Counted from the stretch's first letter, positions 9,243-18,973 are shown. The stretch is 64,000 nt of DNA from Bryobacterales bacterium (GCA_016713735.1 JADJOP010000004.1:434001-498000); one strand, 5' to 3'. Notes: generated from the letters alone by a model not told the origin. Numbers and translations: made by a program.

Positions 9243-9985
9243 ATCGTGTACATCTCCATCTCGTCCTCCCGCAGCGCCCGGCTGAACACGGCAAGCCCGC
9301 CGAGGGCGCCTTGAAACCAATTCCCCATCTCGCCGGAGCGATCGACCGCGCCCACCGTGAAGTCCGCCCCGTCCCGCCCTCCATCAAAAAGACCCAGCTC
9401 GTAGACGTAGGGATTGCGGCCGTCGCGGGCATCGAGCCGGCCATTGAAGTACGACTTGGCGACGCGGCCGTCATAGGTGAAACCGGCGCAACACCACGCG
9501 CCCAATGGCACAGGCGTGGCGCCAATCGAGGCATCCATGCACCAGCGCTGGCCCGGCGTCGGTCCGCCCACGCCCGAAACATGGCCGCACACCTGGTCGG
9601 CGCTTTCGAAAATACGAAGGTTGAGAAAGAGGCAGTATTGCCTCCGCGCCCGCGTCTCATTCCACATGCCCGCCACCGCCTCGCACTGGCCGGGGATTAG
9701 CGCCTTCTGCTCGCGCTTCAGCCAGGCCACCACGGTCACCTGTGCATGAGGGCCATGCAGGTTCAGCGCTGGGCAATCGGCCCGGGCGGCGCGCAACCAC
9801 TGCCCCGCGCCCAAAAGCGCTGCATGAGGCCCGAAGACGCCCTCATCGACCCGCCGCACGGGCCCGGCCATCTCTTCGAGCAGGTAGGCATGACGTCCCG
9901 CGCTCACCCTCGGCTCTCCGGCCTTCTCGTGAAAATCCCACAAGCTGATGAGGCCGGGCGTGGCAACGACATCGCAGGATTTCAT
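9239..9985 (-). CDS. LamG/concanavalin A-like domain protein
   Basis: A 248-residue protein that looks like one jelly-roll (LamG/ConA-like lectin-glucanase) domain. The features are LISLWDFHEKAGEPRVSAG at the N-terminus, VTVVAWLKRE, a YSFNG-like strand (AKSYFNGRLDARDG) and a closing GALGGLAVFSRALREDEM, the usual last strands of LamG domains. No signal peptide or membrane segment is visible, which is unusual because LamG modules are normally parts of secreted proteins. It overlaps both neighbours by ATGA (9982-9985 and 9239-9242), so it is fully embedded in the operon between the GH5-like enzyme and the dehydratase. It may bind sugar, but no catalytic residues are recognised and the function is unknown. 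Confidence 0.7.
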   Translation of the reverse strand: MKSCDVVATPGLISLWDFHEKAGEPRVSAGRHAYLLEEMAGPVRRVDEGVFGPHAALLGAGQWLRAARADCPALNLHGPHAQVTVVAWLKREQKALIPGQCEAVAGMWNETRARRQYCLFLNLRIFESADQVCGHVSGVGGPTPGQRWCMDASIGATPVPLGAWCCAGFTYDGRVAKSYFNGRLDARDGRNPYVYELGLFDGGRDGADFTVGAVDRSGEMGNWFQGALGGLAVFSRALREDEMEMYTI

Positions 9986-11385
9986 GCCTGCCTCCCAGCG
10001 CGGATCACTACCGATCGCTGGAATTCCGCGAGTCCGAGTGTTCCCCTGCGCGCCTCACCGCGGCTCCACACATTGCGCCAGGGATCGTAGATGCGGACCC
10101 CTCCCGCCTCGCTCCAGGACAGGCGTGTAGCTCGCCGGGGGGCCGCCGGCCGTCCTTCCGCGATCTCGGTCCGCCAATCGCTTTGTGCATCCCTCACCCA
10201 GAGCAACGTATTCTTCCGGCCGCGCAGCGTATAGAGGCGCAGGGAGTCCTGCTCGCTGAAGGAAGCCTCAAAGCGCTCGCTCCGCGGGTCGATCCCTTTG
10301 ATCGCTTCGGCAAACCTGCCGAAATGCCACCAGAGGTTGTGCTTCTCCACGTAGTGATCCCAATGCCAGGCCTGCCCGGGGCCCGCCGCGCCGCAGAAAA
10401 ACGGCGCAAACAGCAGGTCGTGCAGAAGCGTGCCCCGTGCGTCCCGCTCGTAGAGTTTCCACGGGCCGGCATGCCGGGGCTCCACCGCGCCCACTTCCGA
10501 CAGCACCACCGGACGCCCCGGTTGGTACGACTGCAACTCCCGCACGGCATCCGCGGCCAGCACATCCATCGGACCCTTGCACACATCCAACTGCGCGCCG
10601 AGATCCAGATAGCGATGAATCTGCGCCACCTCGTTGCCGGCGGCGGTGCTGATGCCGCGGTAATACTCGCGAGCCCCCTCGCGGTCAAAACTGCCCAGGC
10701 TCTGCATGGCGAGGTGGTTCGGAAATCGCCGTTTCAACTCCGGCAGCATGGTCGTGGTCCACTCGATCCAGCCCTTGCCCCGCACGGCGTTGATCTCGTT
10801 CCACAACTCCCAGCCAAAGATGGCAGGCTCGTCCTTCCACCTCTGCGCGTAGAAATCGAGCTTGCGCAGGAACGCCTCTTTGCCTTCCTGGGACGTGAAG
10901 TAATGCGTCATGTCCGCGAACGGCCCGCCCTTGCCCGTGCCGAACTCCGCCCGCGACATCGAAACCGAGCCGGGGAAGGCCGGCGGCGCGTAGTCCATCG
11001 AACGAAAGTGCTCCAGGCAGAGTTTTACGCGGATGCCGTGCCGCCGCGCGATGGCCAGCAACTGCTCCAGGTGGCGCGCCGACCCCGCGTTGAAGTCGCC
11101 CGGACGGCCCGGCTCGAGGTCATAGAATGGCGAACTGAGCCAGAGCCGCGTGAAGTTGCCCCCGTTGGCGGCGAGCGCGCGATAGCGCCCCTCCATCTTC
11201 GCCAGCACAGCCTTCTCTTCGGTCAGGTATCGCTCCCAGCAGATGTTGTTGCCGATGGGGATAAAGGGCGAGCCATCGCTGAGTTCGAAGTACCGCTGGT
11301 CTGCCCGGCTCACCCGCACAAAGGCCCGGCCAGGCTTGCCCTGCGCGGCAAGCGCCGCCGAATAGAGCAGTTCTCTGCGCGTCAC
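9982..11385 (-). CDS. Exported GH5-like (endo-mannanase-type) glycoside hydrolase
   Basis: A 467-residue TIM-barrel hydrolase. GTG at 11385 is chosen because AGGAG lies 7-8 nt upstream and the product begins VTRRELLYSAALAAQ, a short Tat-like leader; the longer frame upstream has no such signal. Clan-A motifs are GWELWNEIN (acid/base Glu near 197) and VVLSEVGA (nucleophile Glu near 297). HRYLD and WHWDHY resemble the substrate-binding motifs of GH5/mannan endo-beta-1,4-mannosidases. The C-terminal 100 residues form a beta-sandwich-like module. It follows the broken MFS gene by 70 nt and its stop overlaps the LamG ATG. With the GH2 mannosidase at the operon end, a mannan or glucomannan substrate is plausible. 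Confidence 0.78.
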   Translation of the reverse strand: MTRRELLYSAALAAQGKPGRAFVRVSRADQRYFELSDGSPFIPIGNNICWERYLTEEKAVLAKMEGRYRALAANGGNFTRLWLSSPFYDLEPGRPGDFNAGSARHLEQLLAIARRHGIRVKLCLEHFRSMDYAPPAFPGSVSMSRAEFGTGKGGPFADMTHYFTSQEGKEAFLRKLDFYAQRWKDEPAIFGWELWNEINAVRGKGWIEWTTTMLPELKRRFPNHLAMQSLGSFDREGAREYYRGISTAAGNEVAQIHRYLDLGAQLDVCKGPMDVLAADAVRELQSYQPGRPVVLSEVGAVEPRHAGPWKLYERDARGTLLHDLLFAPFFCGAAGPGQAWHWDHYVEKHNLWWHFGRFAEAIKGIDPRSERFEASFSEQDSLRLYTLRGRKNTLLWVRDAQSDWRTEIAEGRPAAPRRATRLSWSEAGGVRIYDPWRNVWSRGEARRGTLGLAEFQRSVVIRAGRQA

Positions 11386-11455
11386 AACTGTGCTCCTGCA
11401 ACCGCTGCGCCCGCCGTCGTGTAGGCGGACATGGTCGGAACGGCGCGCCGCGTCG

Positions 11456-12684
11456 TCATTCGGCAGCCCCCATCGCTTTCCGCGCATCGTTGCGGAAGTA
11501 CATCACCGTGGCAAGGCCTATGGCCGCCGCCGCGAACAGGTAGCAGGCCGACGTCGAAGCCAGCGCCGTTCCCAACGTGAAGCGCTTCCCCAGCCAGCCG
11601 ATGATCACGGGGGCGAATCCTCCGCCTAGGAACGCCACGGCCAGCATCAGTCCCGTCGCAGTGGCGCGCGAGGCGGGCCGGATCACTTCGTAGAGTGAGG
11701 TGAACAGGTTCGAATCATAGAGTCCGCGGAACACACCGAAGAGCGTCAGTGCAGCGAAGACGACGTTGCGCTCCGAGGCTGTCCCCAGGAGGTAAATGAA
11801 CGGCGCTCCCAGCAGCAGCCCCACCACCTGTATGCGGGGCCTCCAGATGCGATCCCTCACTGCCAGGTGGTCTGTCAATCTGCCGCCCGCCAGAACGCCC
11901 ACCGCCGCCCCGATGTGGTGCCAGAACGTGGCATGGAATCCCGCCTCGGCCAGGCTCATGCCGAACTTGCGGTAGAGCAGCGTGGGGGTCCACGTGAGGT
12001 AAGCGGCGTTCACCAGAATGAAGCCGAGGAAGGCGGCCGTCAGCAGCAACCCGGTCGGGCAGGCCAGCATTTCGCGGATGCGCTCACCCAGGGGGATGCT
12101 CTCTACGTGCGATTGATCGGCGGCGCCCCGGCGGGTTCTTTCAACGTGGTGACGGCCAGCACGGCCACCACCAGGCCGACTCCTCCGAAGAAGTAGAACG
12201 CGGGCCGCCAGCCGTAGGTCTGGCCTATCCAGCCGGCCGCGGCCCCGCTCACCACCGTTCCGAAATAGACGCTCGTCTGGTGAATCGCCATCGCCGTGGC
12301 CCGCGTTCGCGTCCCATGGAAGTCCGAGAGGATGGAGTTGGCCGAAGGGTAGTAGAAAGCCTCACCGAACGCCGTGAAACCGCGAAGGCTTACCAGCATC
12401 AGAAAGCCGATGGCGAACCCTGAAGAGAAGGTGGCCGCGCTCCACACCACCAGCGCCGTGACGATGATCTTCTTCCGGCTCCAGGAGTCCCCCAGCACGC
12501 CGGCCACGGGCACGAGGATTCCGTAGATCCAGAAAAAGACCGAGCCAAACAGTCCCAGCAAGGCGTCGTCCAGCGCCAGTTCCGTCTTCACCAGCGGCAT
12601 GACGGAGAAAATCACCTGCCGGTCCGCCTGGTTCAGGAAGTAGATCATCCAGAACAGGCACACCGTCCACCATGCTTGCTTCAT
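11456..12684 (-). pseudogene. MFS transporter split by a frameshift
   Basis: Two adjoining frames together make one 12-helix major facilitator of about 410 residues. The N-half (12684 to 12103, 193 aa) has six helices and motif A as GDSWSRKK, and ends KEPAGAPPINRT-stop. The C-half reads on in another frame from about 12115 (…DQSHVESIPLGERIREM, then LACPTGLLLTAAFLG) to 11456, with the last six helices. Restoring one base near the GGGG run at about 12128-12131 rejoins them. It is either a real single-base deletion or a homopolymer sequencing error. The sequence resembles sugar-acid/hexuronate (ACS-type) symporters and would serve uptake for this operon. The N-half ATG lies 32 nt after the receptor stop. 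Confidence 0.8.
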
Positions 12685-12716
12685 GACGCCGCCTTTCGAA
12701 CCCTCGGTTCCGGCGC

Positions 12717-15700
12717 TCAGAAGTACAGCTTCAGTCCCAATTGGATCTGGCGCGGTTGCGTGTTCGTGGCGATGCCGGTGATCTGCCCGAAGTTGCCGGC
12801 GTTGATGTTCGTGCCCGGATTGCCAAACGTCGGCGTGTTCGTCAGGTTGAAGAACTCACCGCGGAACTGCAGCTTGAATCGTTCCGTGATGCGGAAGTTC
12901 TTCAACACGGAGAAGTCCCACTGAAAGCCCCCACGACATTGGGACGGTTCCCGCCAAAGGCGGGCGCGTTGGCGGTCACCGACAAGACGTTTCCGCTCTG
13001 CGCCTGCACAATCGAGTTCAACTGCCAGCCGTGCACCATGTGGCGGACCGCGCCCGTCGTGCCTGTGCCAAACGGCAATTCATAACTGAAGGAGACCACC
13101 ACCCGCTGCGGCAGGTCACTGGTGGACACCGCGCGTTCGGCGGCCAGGTCTTCCCAATTCTGCACAGCGTTGGATCCGCTGTCAGCAAAGCCGTTGCCAC
13201 CGTTGCCCAGGTTGTTGTCGATGAGCTTCGAGTATGTGTAGCTGACGATGGTGCTCAGGCCCTGCGAGAACCGCTTCTCCACGCGCACCGTCGCCGCATG
13301 ATAGATGGAGTCGGCCCAGGAATCGAGCCCGCTGGCGCCGAGAAACTGTGGATAGGTGTCCAGCAATGTGGCTCTCGAAACCGTAGGAAGGCTCAGGTTG
13401 CCCACCGTCACGATGCCGAAGAACGGATTCGCTACCTGCGTCTGCAGGTCGTTCCCCAGCGCGCGGTAGATGTTTGGCAGATAGTCGAACGTCGCGTTCA
13501 CCGGCATCCCAGTGCCCCGGTTGCCCATGTAGCCAAGTTCCACCACCCACTGCCCCGGCAATTCGCGCTGGACGTTGAAATTCCATTGCTGGCTGTATCC
13601 CCTCTTCAGTCCGCGATAGTTGCCACCCACGCCCAGCCCCAGCCCCGTGAGTAGCCCAAGACTGCTCTTGGTGGGCTCCAGCACTCCATTGGAAAACGGG
13701 TTGGAGAGCGTCTCGACAGGCAGGAAATCCTGGCTCGCGATCATCGGCGTATTGAGTGCGAAACCGGTTCGAGGGTAGGTCACTGTGTGGCCGCTCGTCG
13801 GCAGGAAGGATATGCCGTAACCGGCGCGGATCACCGTTCTCGGCAACACCTGCCAGGCCAGGCCCAACCGTGGCTGCCAGTTCGTCCACTCGGTGTCACG
13901 ATGGCCGCGGTCGACTCCGCCCACGCCCGGAAACACGATGCCGCCGCGCAGCGGTACATTTCCTGCTCGAGAGGTTGCCACCGGATCGAAATTGGTGATC
14001 GCGTCAAAGCGGTCGGTCATGCCCGGCTCGACTTCCCAACGCAGCCCGAGATTCAGGGTCAGGTTGGGACGAACCTTCCAGTCGTCCTGCACGAAGAGCG
14101 CGAAGTTCTTCACCGTGTAGGTCGAGGTCGCCCACCGGCCAATGTTGCCGGAGGTGGCGTAGCCTAGCATCATGGTTGCCGCGCCATAACCGGAATTGCT
14201 GGCGGCCACGTTGGGGTTGGGCCCTTGCGTCAACGCCCGGCCCATGTCGAATTGCAGCGGAACGGCCCCGCTGATCTGCGTGTTGTTGAGCTGATAGACC
14301 CGGTTCTCCGAGCCCATCTTGATGGAGTGCGCCCCGCGAATCCACGTCACCGAACCGGCGAAGGAGTAAGCATAGTTGGCCTGAATCAGCGCATCGTCGG
14401 CGCCGGTCCCCAATCCGGTCAAGTCCCCTGGTCGCAACGTGGGAAACACACGCATCTGCATCTGCTCATTCAGCCGCGAGGGAAGCCCGATTTTGGTCTG
14501 ATCGAATCCCAAACTGCGCGGCACTCGCTTTGCCCCATACCGGTTCAGTCCCGCCCGCATCTCGAGCAACCAGTTCGAGGCCAGCGAGTCCGTGTAATTC
14601 ACCATCACGCTGTCGCGGTCAAACGGCAGCGGAGAATTCTGGAGCTCTGCTTCACTGCCATAGAAATTCGCCGCGCCGCGCAGAGTGTAGTCGTACGTGT
14701 AGCGGCCCGCGATGCGGCGGCTAGGCGTGAAGTAATGGTCGATCCGGATGCCGTAAATGTCCTTGTCCTGCGGAGCCGAGCCAAGCCCGAGGAAGTTGTT
14801 GGCCTCGGTGAACTGCGCGCCGGTGGTGTTCGGAGCCGGATAGTAGCCCATCATGGCCCGCGCGGCAGCCGAAACTCTGCTTGCGGGAAGCACGTTTCCG
14901 GCGAATGCGGTTCTGATCCGCTGCGCCGGGTTGGCCGGGTTCACCGCCGTCGTGAGCGGATCATAGATCACCGTCAGCCGGCCCTGATTGTCCAGCGTGC
15001 GCGAAAAATCGCCGGCCTTCTGCAGCGCCGTCGGCACCGTCCGGAACGTCTGCGCCACCCGGCGGTCACTGAACACCTCCCAATTGAAGAAGAAGAAGGT
15101 CTTATCCTTTTTGATCGGCCCCCCAATCGTCGCCCCATACTGATTGAAGGTCAGCGACGCCTTGGGCCGCCCGGCGCGGTTCAGGAAGAAGTCCGTCGCA
15201 TTCATGTTCTCGTTGCGGTGGAAGAAATAGGCCGAGCCGTGGAACTCGTTCGTCCCGCTCTTGCTGATCAGGTTGACCACGCCCCCGCCCGTTCGCCCAT
15301 ACTCGGCCGAAGGGTTGCGCACAATGATGCGGAACTCCTCGGTGGCGTCCACCGAAAGCGGTGTCTGCAATCCGCCCGAGGTGAAGTTCTCCGCCGCGAT
15401 TCCATCCACCATGTAGTTGTTGCCGCTCGGGCTGCCGCCGCCGATCGAAGCGCGCGATCCGTCAAATGCGCTCACCGGCAGGTCGCCGAACAAACCAACC
15501 GCCCGCACGCCGGGAACCAGCAGCGCGAACTGGAGCGGGTTCCTGCCCGCCGTCGGCAAATCGAGAATCTTCTGGTTCGTGATCACCGTGCTCAACGTCG
15601 GCCGCTCTGTCTCCAGCAGCGGCGCCGCCCCGCTCACCTCCACTGACTCGGTCACCGCGCCCACCTCCAGCACGAAGTCCGTGCGCAGCGAGCCGCCTTC

Positions 15701-15985
15701 GTCGAGCGTCATGCCGTCGCGAACCGCGCTCTTGAAGCCCGCCTGCTGCACCTCCACGCGGTACGTCCCGCGCGTCAGCAGCGGCGCCGTGAAGTAGCCC
15801 TCACTGTTCGTCGCGACCTCTCTCCGGACGCCGGTCTCTGTGTTTGTAACAAACACCTTGGCGCCCACCATTACCGATTGCGTTGTGTCCGTAATGCGTC
15901 CCGTGATTTGTGCGGTCTGCGCCGGCAGCACGGAAGCAAACAGGAGCGCAGCCACAAGGCTTGATAGAAAGCAGCGAGGTTTCAT
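12717..15985 (-). pseudogene. Oar-type TonB-dependent receptor, disrupted near its C-terminus
   Basis: This is the head gene of the operon. The product has a signal peptide (FLSSLVAALLFASVLPAQ), a carboxypeptidase-regulatory-like domain (about 28-110, ITGRITDTTQSVMVGAKVFV), a plug (about 120-250, with NNYMVDGIAAEN and AEYGRTGGGVVNLISKSGTN) and a long outer-membrane barrel. The main frame runs 1027 residues and ends abruptly RPNVVGAFSGTSPC at 12902. The conserved barrel end (WDFSVLKNFRITERFKLQFRGEFFNLTN … LGLKLYF) continues in a different frame to 12717. Family members normally have some 35-45 residues between these parts, so a small deletion plus frameshift near 12922-12935 is inferred. The ATG at 15985 is preferred over a GTG one codon earlier. 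Confidence 0.82.
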
Positions 15986-16060
15986 CACGTTGAAACATGA
16001 CGCAGGTTTGGCGTGAGCACAAGCGAAAGTTTGTCACTGATCGTTTACCATTAGGAAAGA
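15986..16060. promoter_or_regulatory. Divergent promoter region, LysR gene / polysaccharide operon
   Basis: This 75-bp gap separates the minus-strand receptor operon from the plus-strand LysR gene, the usual place for a LysR-type binding site acting on both. An AGGAAAG ribosome-binding site precedes the LysR ATG. I could not define convincing -10/-35 boxes or a clean T-N11-A motif by eye. Confidence 0.45.
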
Positions 16061-16945
16061 ATGAATCTGGACCCCCTCCGGACGTTGTCTGTGCTCGCCG
16101 AAACGGGTAGTCTGGCGGCCACCGCGCGGCAACTCCACTTGACCCCCGCCGCGGTCCACAAACAGTTGAAGCAAATCGAATATGAGCTCGGCGTGCGGCT
16201 CTATGCCAAGGCCGGCCGCGGCATTCAGTTGAGCGCCGCCGCCCAGGTCCTGCTGCCCTACGCCAAAAGCGTCCTCGCTCAAGTCGAAGCGGGCAAACTC
16301 GCCATCGAGGAGTGGCGCGGTCTGCGCCGCGGTGTGGTCCGCGTTGGCAGCGGGCCCACGTTGAGCAGCCACTGGCTGCCGCAACTCCTGCGCCGCTTCC
16401 GCGCCCGCTTCCCCGAGGTCCGCCTGACGGTGGAAACCGGCGCCAGCGATGAACTGCTCACCAGCGCCCGGCAGGGCCGCCTCGACCTCGCCTTACTGGT
16501 CGCGCCGTTGCGAAAAATCGAGCCTGGGTTCGAGGTTCTGGCTCGCTGGAACTTCGGTCTCGCCCTGGTCACCGGCGATCCCGCCATTCCTCCCCGTCCG
16601 CTGCTCCCCCAACTGGCCAAGGCCTCTTTCATCGGCTTTCGCAAAGGCAGCCGCCTCGATCTCCTGATCGAGCAGTTCTTCGACCGCCAACGCCTGGAGC
16701 CCAACACCATCATGCGATTCGACAACGCCGACGCGATTCGCGCCGTCCTCCGCGCCGGCATCGGCTACTCGCTTCTGCCCGGCTGGACGCTGAAGGAAGA
16801 CCTTGCCGCTCAGTCGCTGCGTCTGATCCCCACACGCGCCAAGCCCCCCGTGGGCGTGGTCGAAATGGTCCGCCACGAGTCGTCGCCCCTGGCGCCCGCT
16901 GCTCGTGAATTCATCGCCATCGCCAGGACGCTTCCGCTGGAGTAG
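16061..16945 (+). CDS. LysR-family transcriptional regulator
   Basis: A 294-residue LysR-type regulator. The winged helix-turn-helix is at about 3-60 (LRTLSVLAETGSLAATARQLHLTPAAVHKQLKQIEYELGVRLY), followed by the linker helix and a periplasmic-binding-protein-like effector domain (about 90-290, VRVGSGPTLSSHWLPQLLRRFRARFPEVRL). The start ATG at 16061 has AGGAAAG 7 nt upstream. It is transcribed away from the ten-gene polysaccharide/sugar-acid operon, so it most likely controls that operon in response to a pathway intermediate; the effector is unknown. Confidence 0.92.
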   Translation: MNLDPLRTLSVLAETGSLAATARQLHLTPAAVHKQLKQIEYELGVRLYAKAGRGIQLSAAAQVLLPYAKSVLAQVEAGKLAIEEWRGLRRGVVRVGSGPTLSSHWLPQLLRRFRARFPEVRLTVETGASDELLTSARQGRLDLALLVAPLRKIEPGFEVLARWNFGLALVTGDPAIPPRPLLPQLAKASFIGFRKGSRLDLLIEQFFDRQRLEPNTIMRFDNADAIRAVLRAGIGYSLLPGWTLKEDLAAQSLRLIPTRAKPPVGVVEMVRHESSPLAPAAREFIAIARTLPLE

Positions 16946-17168
16946 CCCGCGCCGCGGCCTGCCCTGTCACCCGTGACGCCGGTTTCCCGTGTCGTGCATT
17001 CCCCCCCTTACTGCGCGCCGCCGCCGCTGCTCCCCGGTGATACGATCGCGGTATGGTCACCGTGCCCATCGGTGTCCGTCCTCCGTGCCTCAGCCGGCGC
17101 GAAAGGTCGCCCGTACGCCGCGGCAAGTTCCTTCTGCTGCCCGCACCGCCGGCAAGGAAACTCATACC

Positions 17169-18782
17169 ATGACCCACTCCCGACGCAACTTCCTCCAGGC
17201 CGCCGGCCTCGCCGCCGCGCCCGCGCCCCGCGCCGAGTATGATGTCGCCGTCTATGGCGGCGTCCCCTGCGGCATCGCCGCTGCCATCGCCGCCGCCCGT
17301 GAAGGCGCCCGCGTTGTCCTCATCGAACCCACCCGGCACATCGGCGGCCTCAGCACCAGCGGCATCAATACCGCCGAATCCGAGCACATGCTCGTTTGGA
17401 CCATCGGCGGCATCGCCCTGGAGTTCTACCGCCGCCTCGGCGATCACTATGCCACCGGCAAGCCCGAGTTCTATTTCGAATCCTCCGTCGCCGAAAAGAT
17501 CTACCTCGACATGCTCCGCGAAGCCGGCGTCGCCGTGAAATTCGGCCTGCGCGTGGAAAAGGCCGCCACCGCCGGCGCGCGCATCACCTCCGTCACCCTC
17601 TCTGACCGCTCCACCCTTTCCGCTTCCGTCTTCATCGACGCCGGCTACGAGGGCGACCTCATGGCCCGCGCCGGCGTCCCCTACCGCTTCGGCCGCGAAT
17701 CCCGCGCCGAGTTCAACGAAGAGGCGGCCGGTGTCCGCTTTGAGACCACTCCTGTCCAGGCCGCCACCGTCGACGCCAAGGGCAACCTGCTGCCCGCCAT
17801 CACCGCCTGGGCGCGCGACCTTAAGGAAGGCGATGCCCACCGCGGCGTCATGAACTACAACTTCCGCCCCACCTTCGCCAACGACCCCGCCCTGCGCGTC
17901 GCCATCCCCAAGCCGGAGCGCTACGACCCGGCCCGCTTCGCCCTGCTCGAAAACTGGCTCACCGCCTCCTCCGCCGCCGGCCGGCCCGTCAAACTCGGCC
18001 AGATCCTCGACTTCTACGCCCGCCGCCACGGCAAGTTCGAGGTCAACAACAAACCCGCCGCCATCATCTCCCTCGGCCACTTCGGCGGACAGTTCGACTA
18101 CCCCGATGCCTCCTACGCGCAGCGCGAGCGCATCATCGCCGATCACTGGGACTATACCTTCGGCCTCTTCCACTTCCTCGTCACTCACCCCCGCGTGCCC
18201 GCCGCCGTCCAGGCCGAGATGCAAGCCTGGGGCCTTCATCGCGAGGAGTTCGCCGATAACCGCAACCTGCCCTACCAGCTCTATATCCGTGAGGCCCGCC
18301 GCATGCGCGGCGCCGTCGTCGTCACGCAGCACGACGTCACCACCGATCGCCGCAAGCCCGACGCCATCGGCATCAGCTCGCACTTCATCGACAGCCACCA
18401 CGTTCAGCGCGTCGCCGTTTCGCCCCACGCCTTCGTCAATGAGGGCCGCATTTGGCGCACCTCCATGGCCTACCAGATCCCCTACCGAGCCCTCACACCA
18501 GAGCCCAAACACTGCACCAACCTGCTTGTCCCCGGAGCAGCCTCCTTTACCCACGTCGCCTTCAGCAGCTATCGCCTGGAGAGCGTCTGGATGATCGCCG
18601 GCCACGCCGCCGGCCTCGCTGCCGCCCTGGCCGTGAGCCGCCGCCAGTCCGTGCAACGCATCGAGGTCAAGACCCTCCAGGAGAAGTTGCGCGCCCAGCG
18701 CCAGGTGGTGGATTTCGTCCCCGGCCAGCCGGAACGCTGGACCGATATTCGCAAGGACACCGGCGGCCCGCCCGTGGTGTAG
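17169..18782 (+). CDS. Tat-exported FAD-dependent oxidoreductase
   Basis: A 537-residue FAD_oxidored-type protein. It begins THSRRNFLQAAGLAAAP, a Tat signal (SRRNFLQ), then a dinucleotide-binding motif YDVAVYGGVPCGIAAAIAAAREG with the glutamate of VVLIEP (about 25-60). GGLSTSGIN follows, a hallmark of this family of xanthan lyase/FAD oxidoreductase-like proteins. A conserved terminal segment (SYRLESVWMIAGHAAGLAAALA) closes the FAD site. The ATG at 17169 has AAGGAAA about 10 nt upstream; a longer frame exists but skips the Tat leader. It appears monocistronic, and its substrate is unknown. Homologues are common in polysaccharide-degrading loci of Planctomycetes, Acidobacteria and Verrucomicrobia. 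Confidence 0.85.
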   Translation: MTHSRRNFLQAAGLAAAPAPRAEYDVAVYGGVPCGIAAAIAAAREGARVVLIEPTRHIGGLSTSGINTAESEHMLVWTIGGIALEFYRRLGDHYATGKPEFYFESSVAEKIYLDMLREAGVAVKFGLRVEKAATAGARITSVTLSDRSTLSASVFIDAGYEGDLMARAGVPYRFGRESRAEFNEEAAGVRFETTPVQAATVDAKGNLLPAITAWARDLKEGDAHRGVMNYNFRPTFANDPALRVAIPKPERYDPARFALLENWLTASSAAGRPVKLGQILDFYARRHGKFEVNNKPAAIISLGHFGGQFDYPDASYAQRERIIADHWDYTFGLFHFLVTHPRVPAAVQAEMQAWGLHREEFADNRNLPYQLYIREARRMRGAVVVTQHDVTTDRRKPDAIGISSHFIDSHHVQRVAVSPHAFVNEGRIWRTSMAYQIPYRALTPEPKHCTNLLVPGAASFTHVAFSSYRLESVWMIAGHAAGLAAALAVSRRQSVQRIEVKTLQEKLRAQRQVVDFVPGQPERWTDIRKDTGGPPVV

Positions 18783-18938
18783 CCGGCGCGCCCGCGGGCG
18801 ACGGACTGCTCTCCCGGCTACTTGCGCCTCGACTGCATCCGGTGGCTGGTTTCACTTCCGGGCAGTGTCCAGTACAAACGGTTTCCACTGCCCGCAAAAG
18901 TCCAACTTGTCGCGCCAGTTTGGTGATCCGAACCAGGC

Positions 18939-18967
18939 TTGACGGAGTTCGATAATTCCATTATTAT
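18939..18967 (+). promoter_or_regulatory. Sigma-70-type promoter of the arsenic operon
   Basis: TTGACG (18939-18944) and TATTAT (18962-18967) are separated by 17 bp, close to consensus. The -10 box lies inside the palindromic operator, the expected geometry for ArsR-type repression. Confidence 0.65.
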
Positions 18968-18971
18968 CGAA
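18948..18971. promoter_or_regulatory. Perfect palindromic ArsR-type operator
   Basis: TTCGATAAT (18948-18956) and its exact reverse complement ATTATCGAA (18963-18971) flank the 6-nt spacer TCCATT. This gives a 24-bp AT-rich dyad in otherwise GC-rich DNA, overlapping the spacer and -10 of the promoter. The half-site TTCGATA recurs upstream of arsR at 20335. ArsR repressors bind such dyads and release them on As(III). Confidence 0.7.
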
Positions 18972-18973
18972 TT

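Noticed and set aside
12103..12131. Programmed ribosomal frameshift in the MFS gene
   Set aside because: A -1 shift would join the halves, but no slippery heptamer of the X-XXY-YYZ type lies in the right frame and no downstream structure stands out. Mutation or sequencing error is simpler.
16911..18656. 581-codon minus-strand frame opposite the FAD oxidoreductase
   Set aside because: It is Gly/Val/Ala/Asp-rich without motifs, a typical mirror of the Tat-exported FAD enzyme frame.
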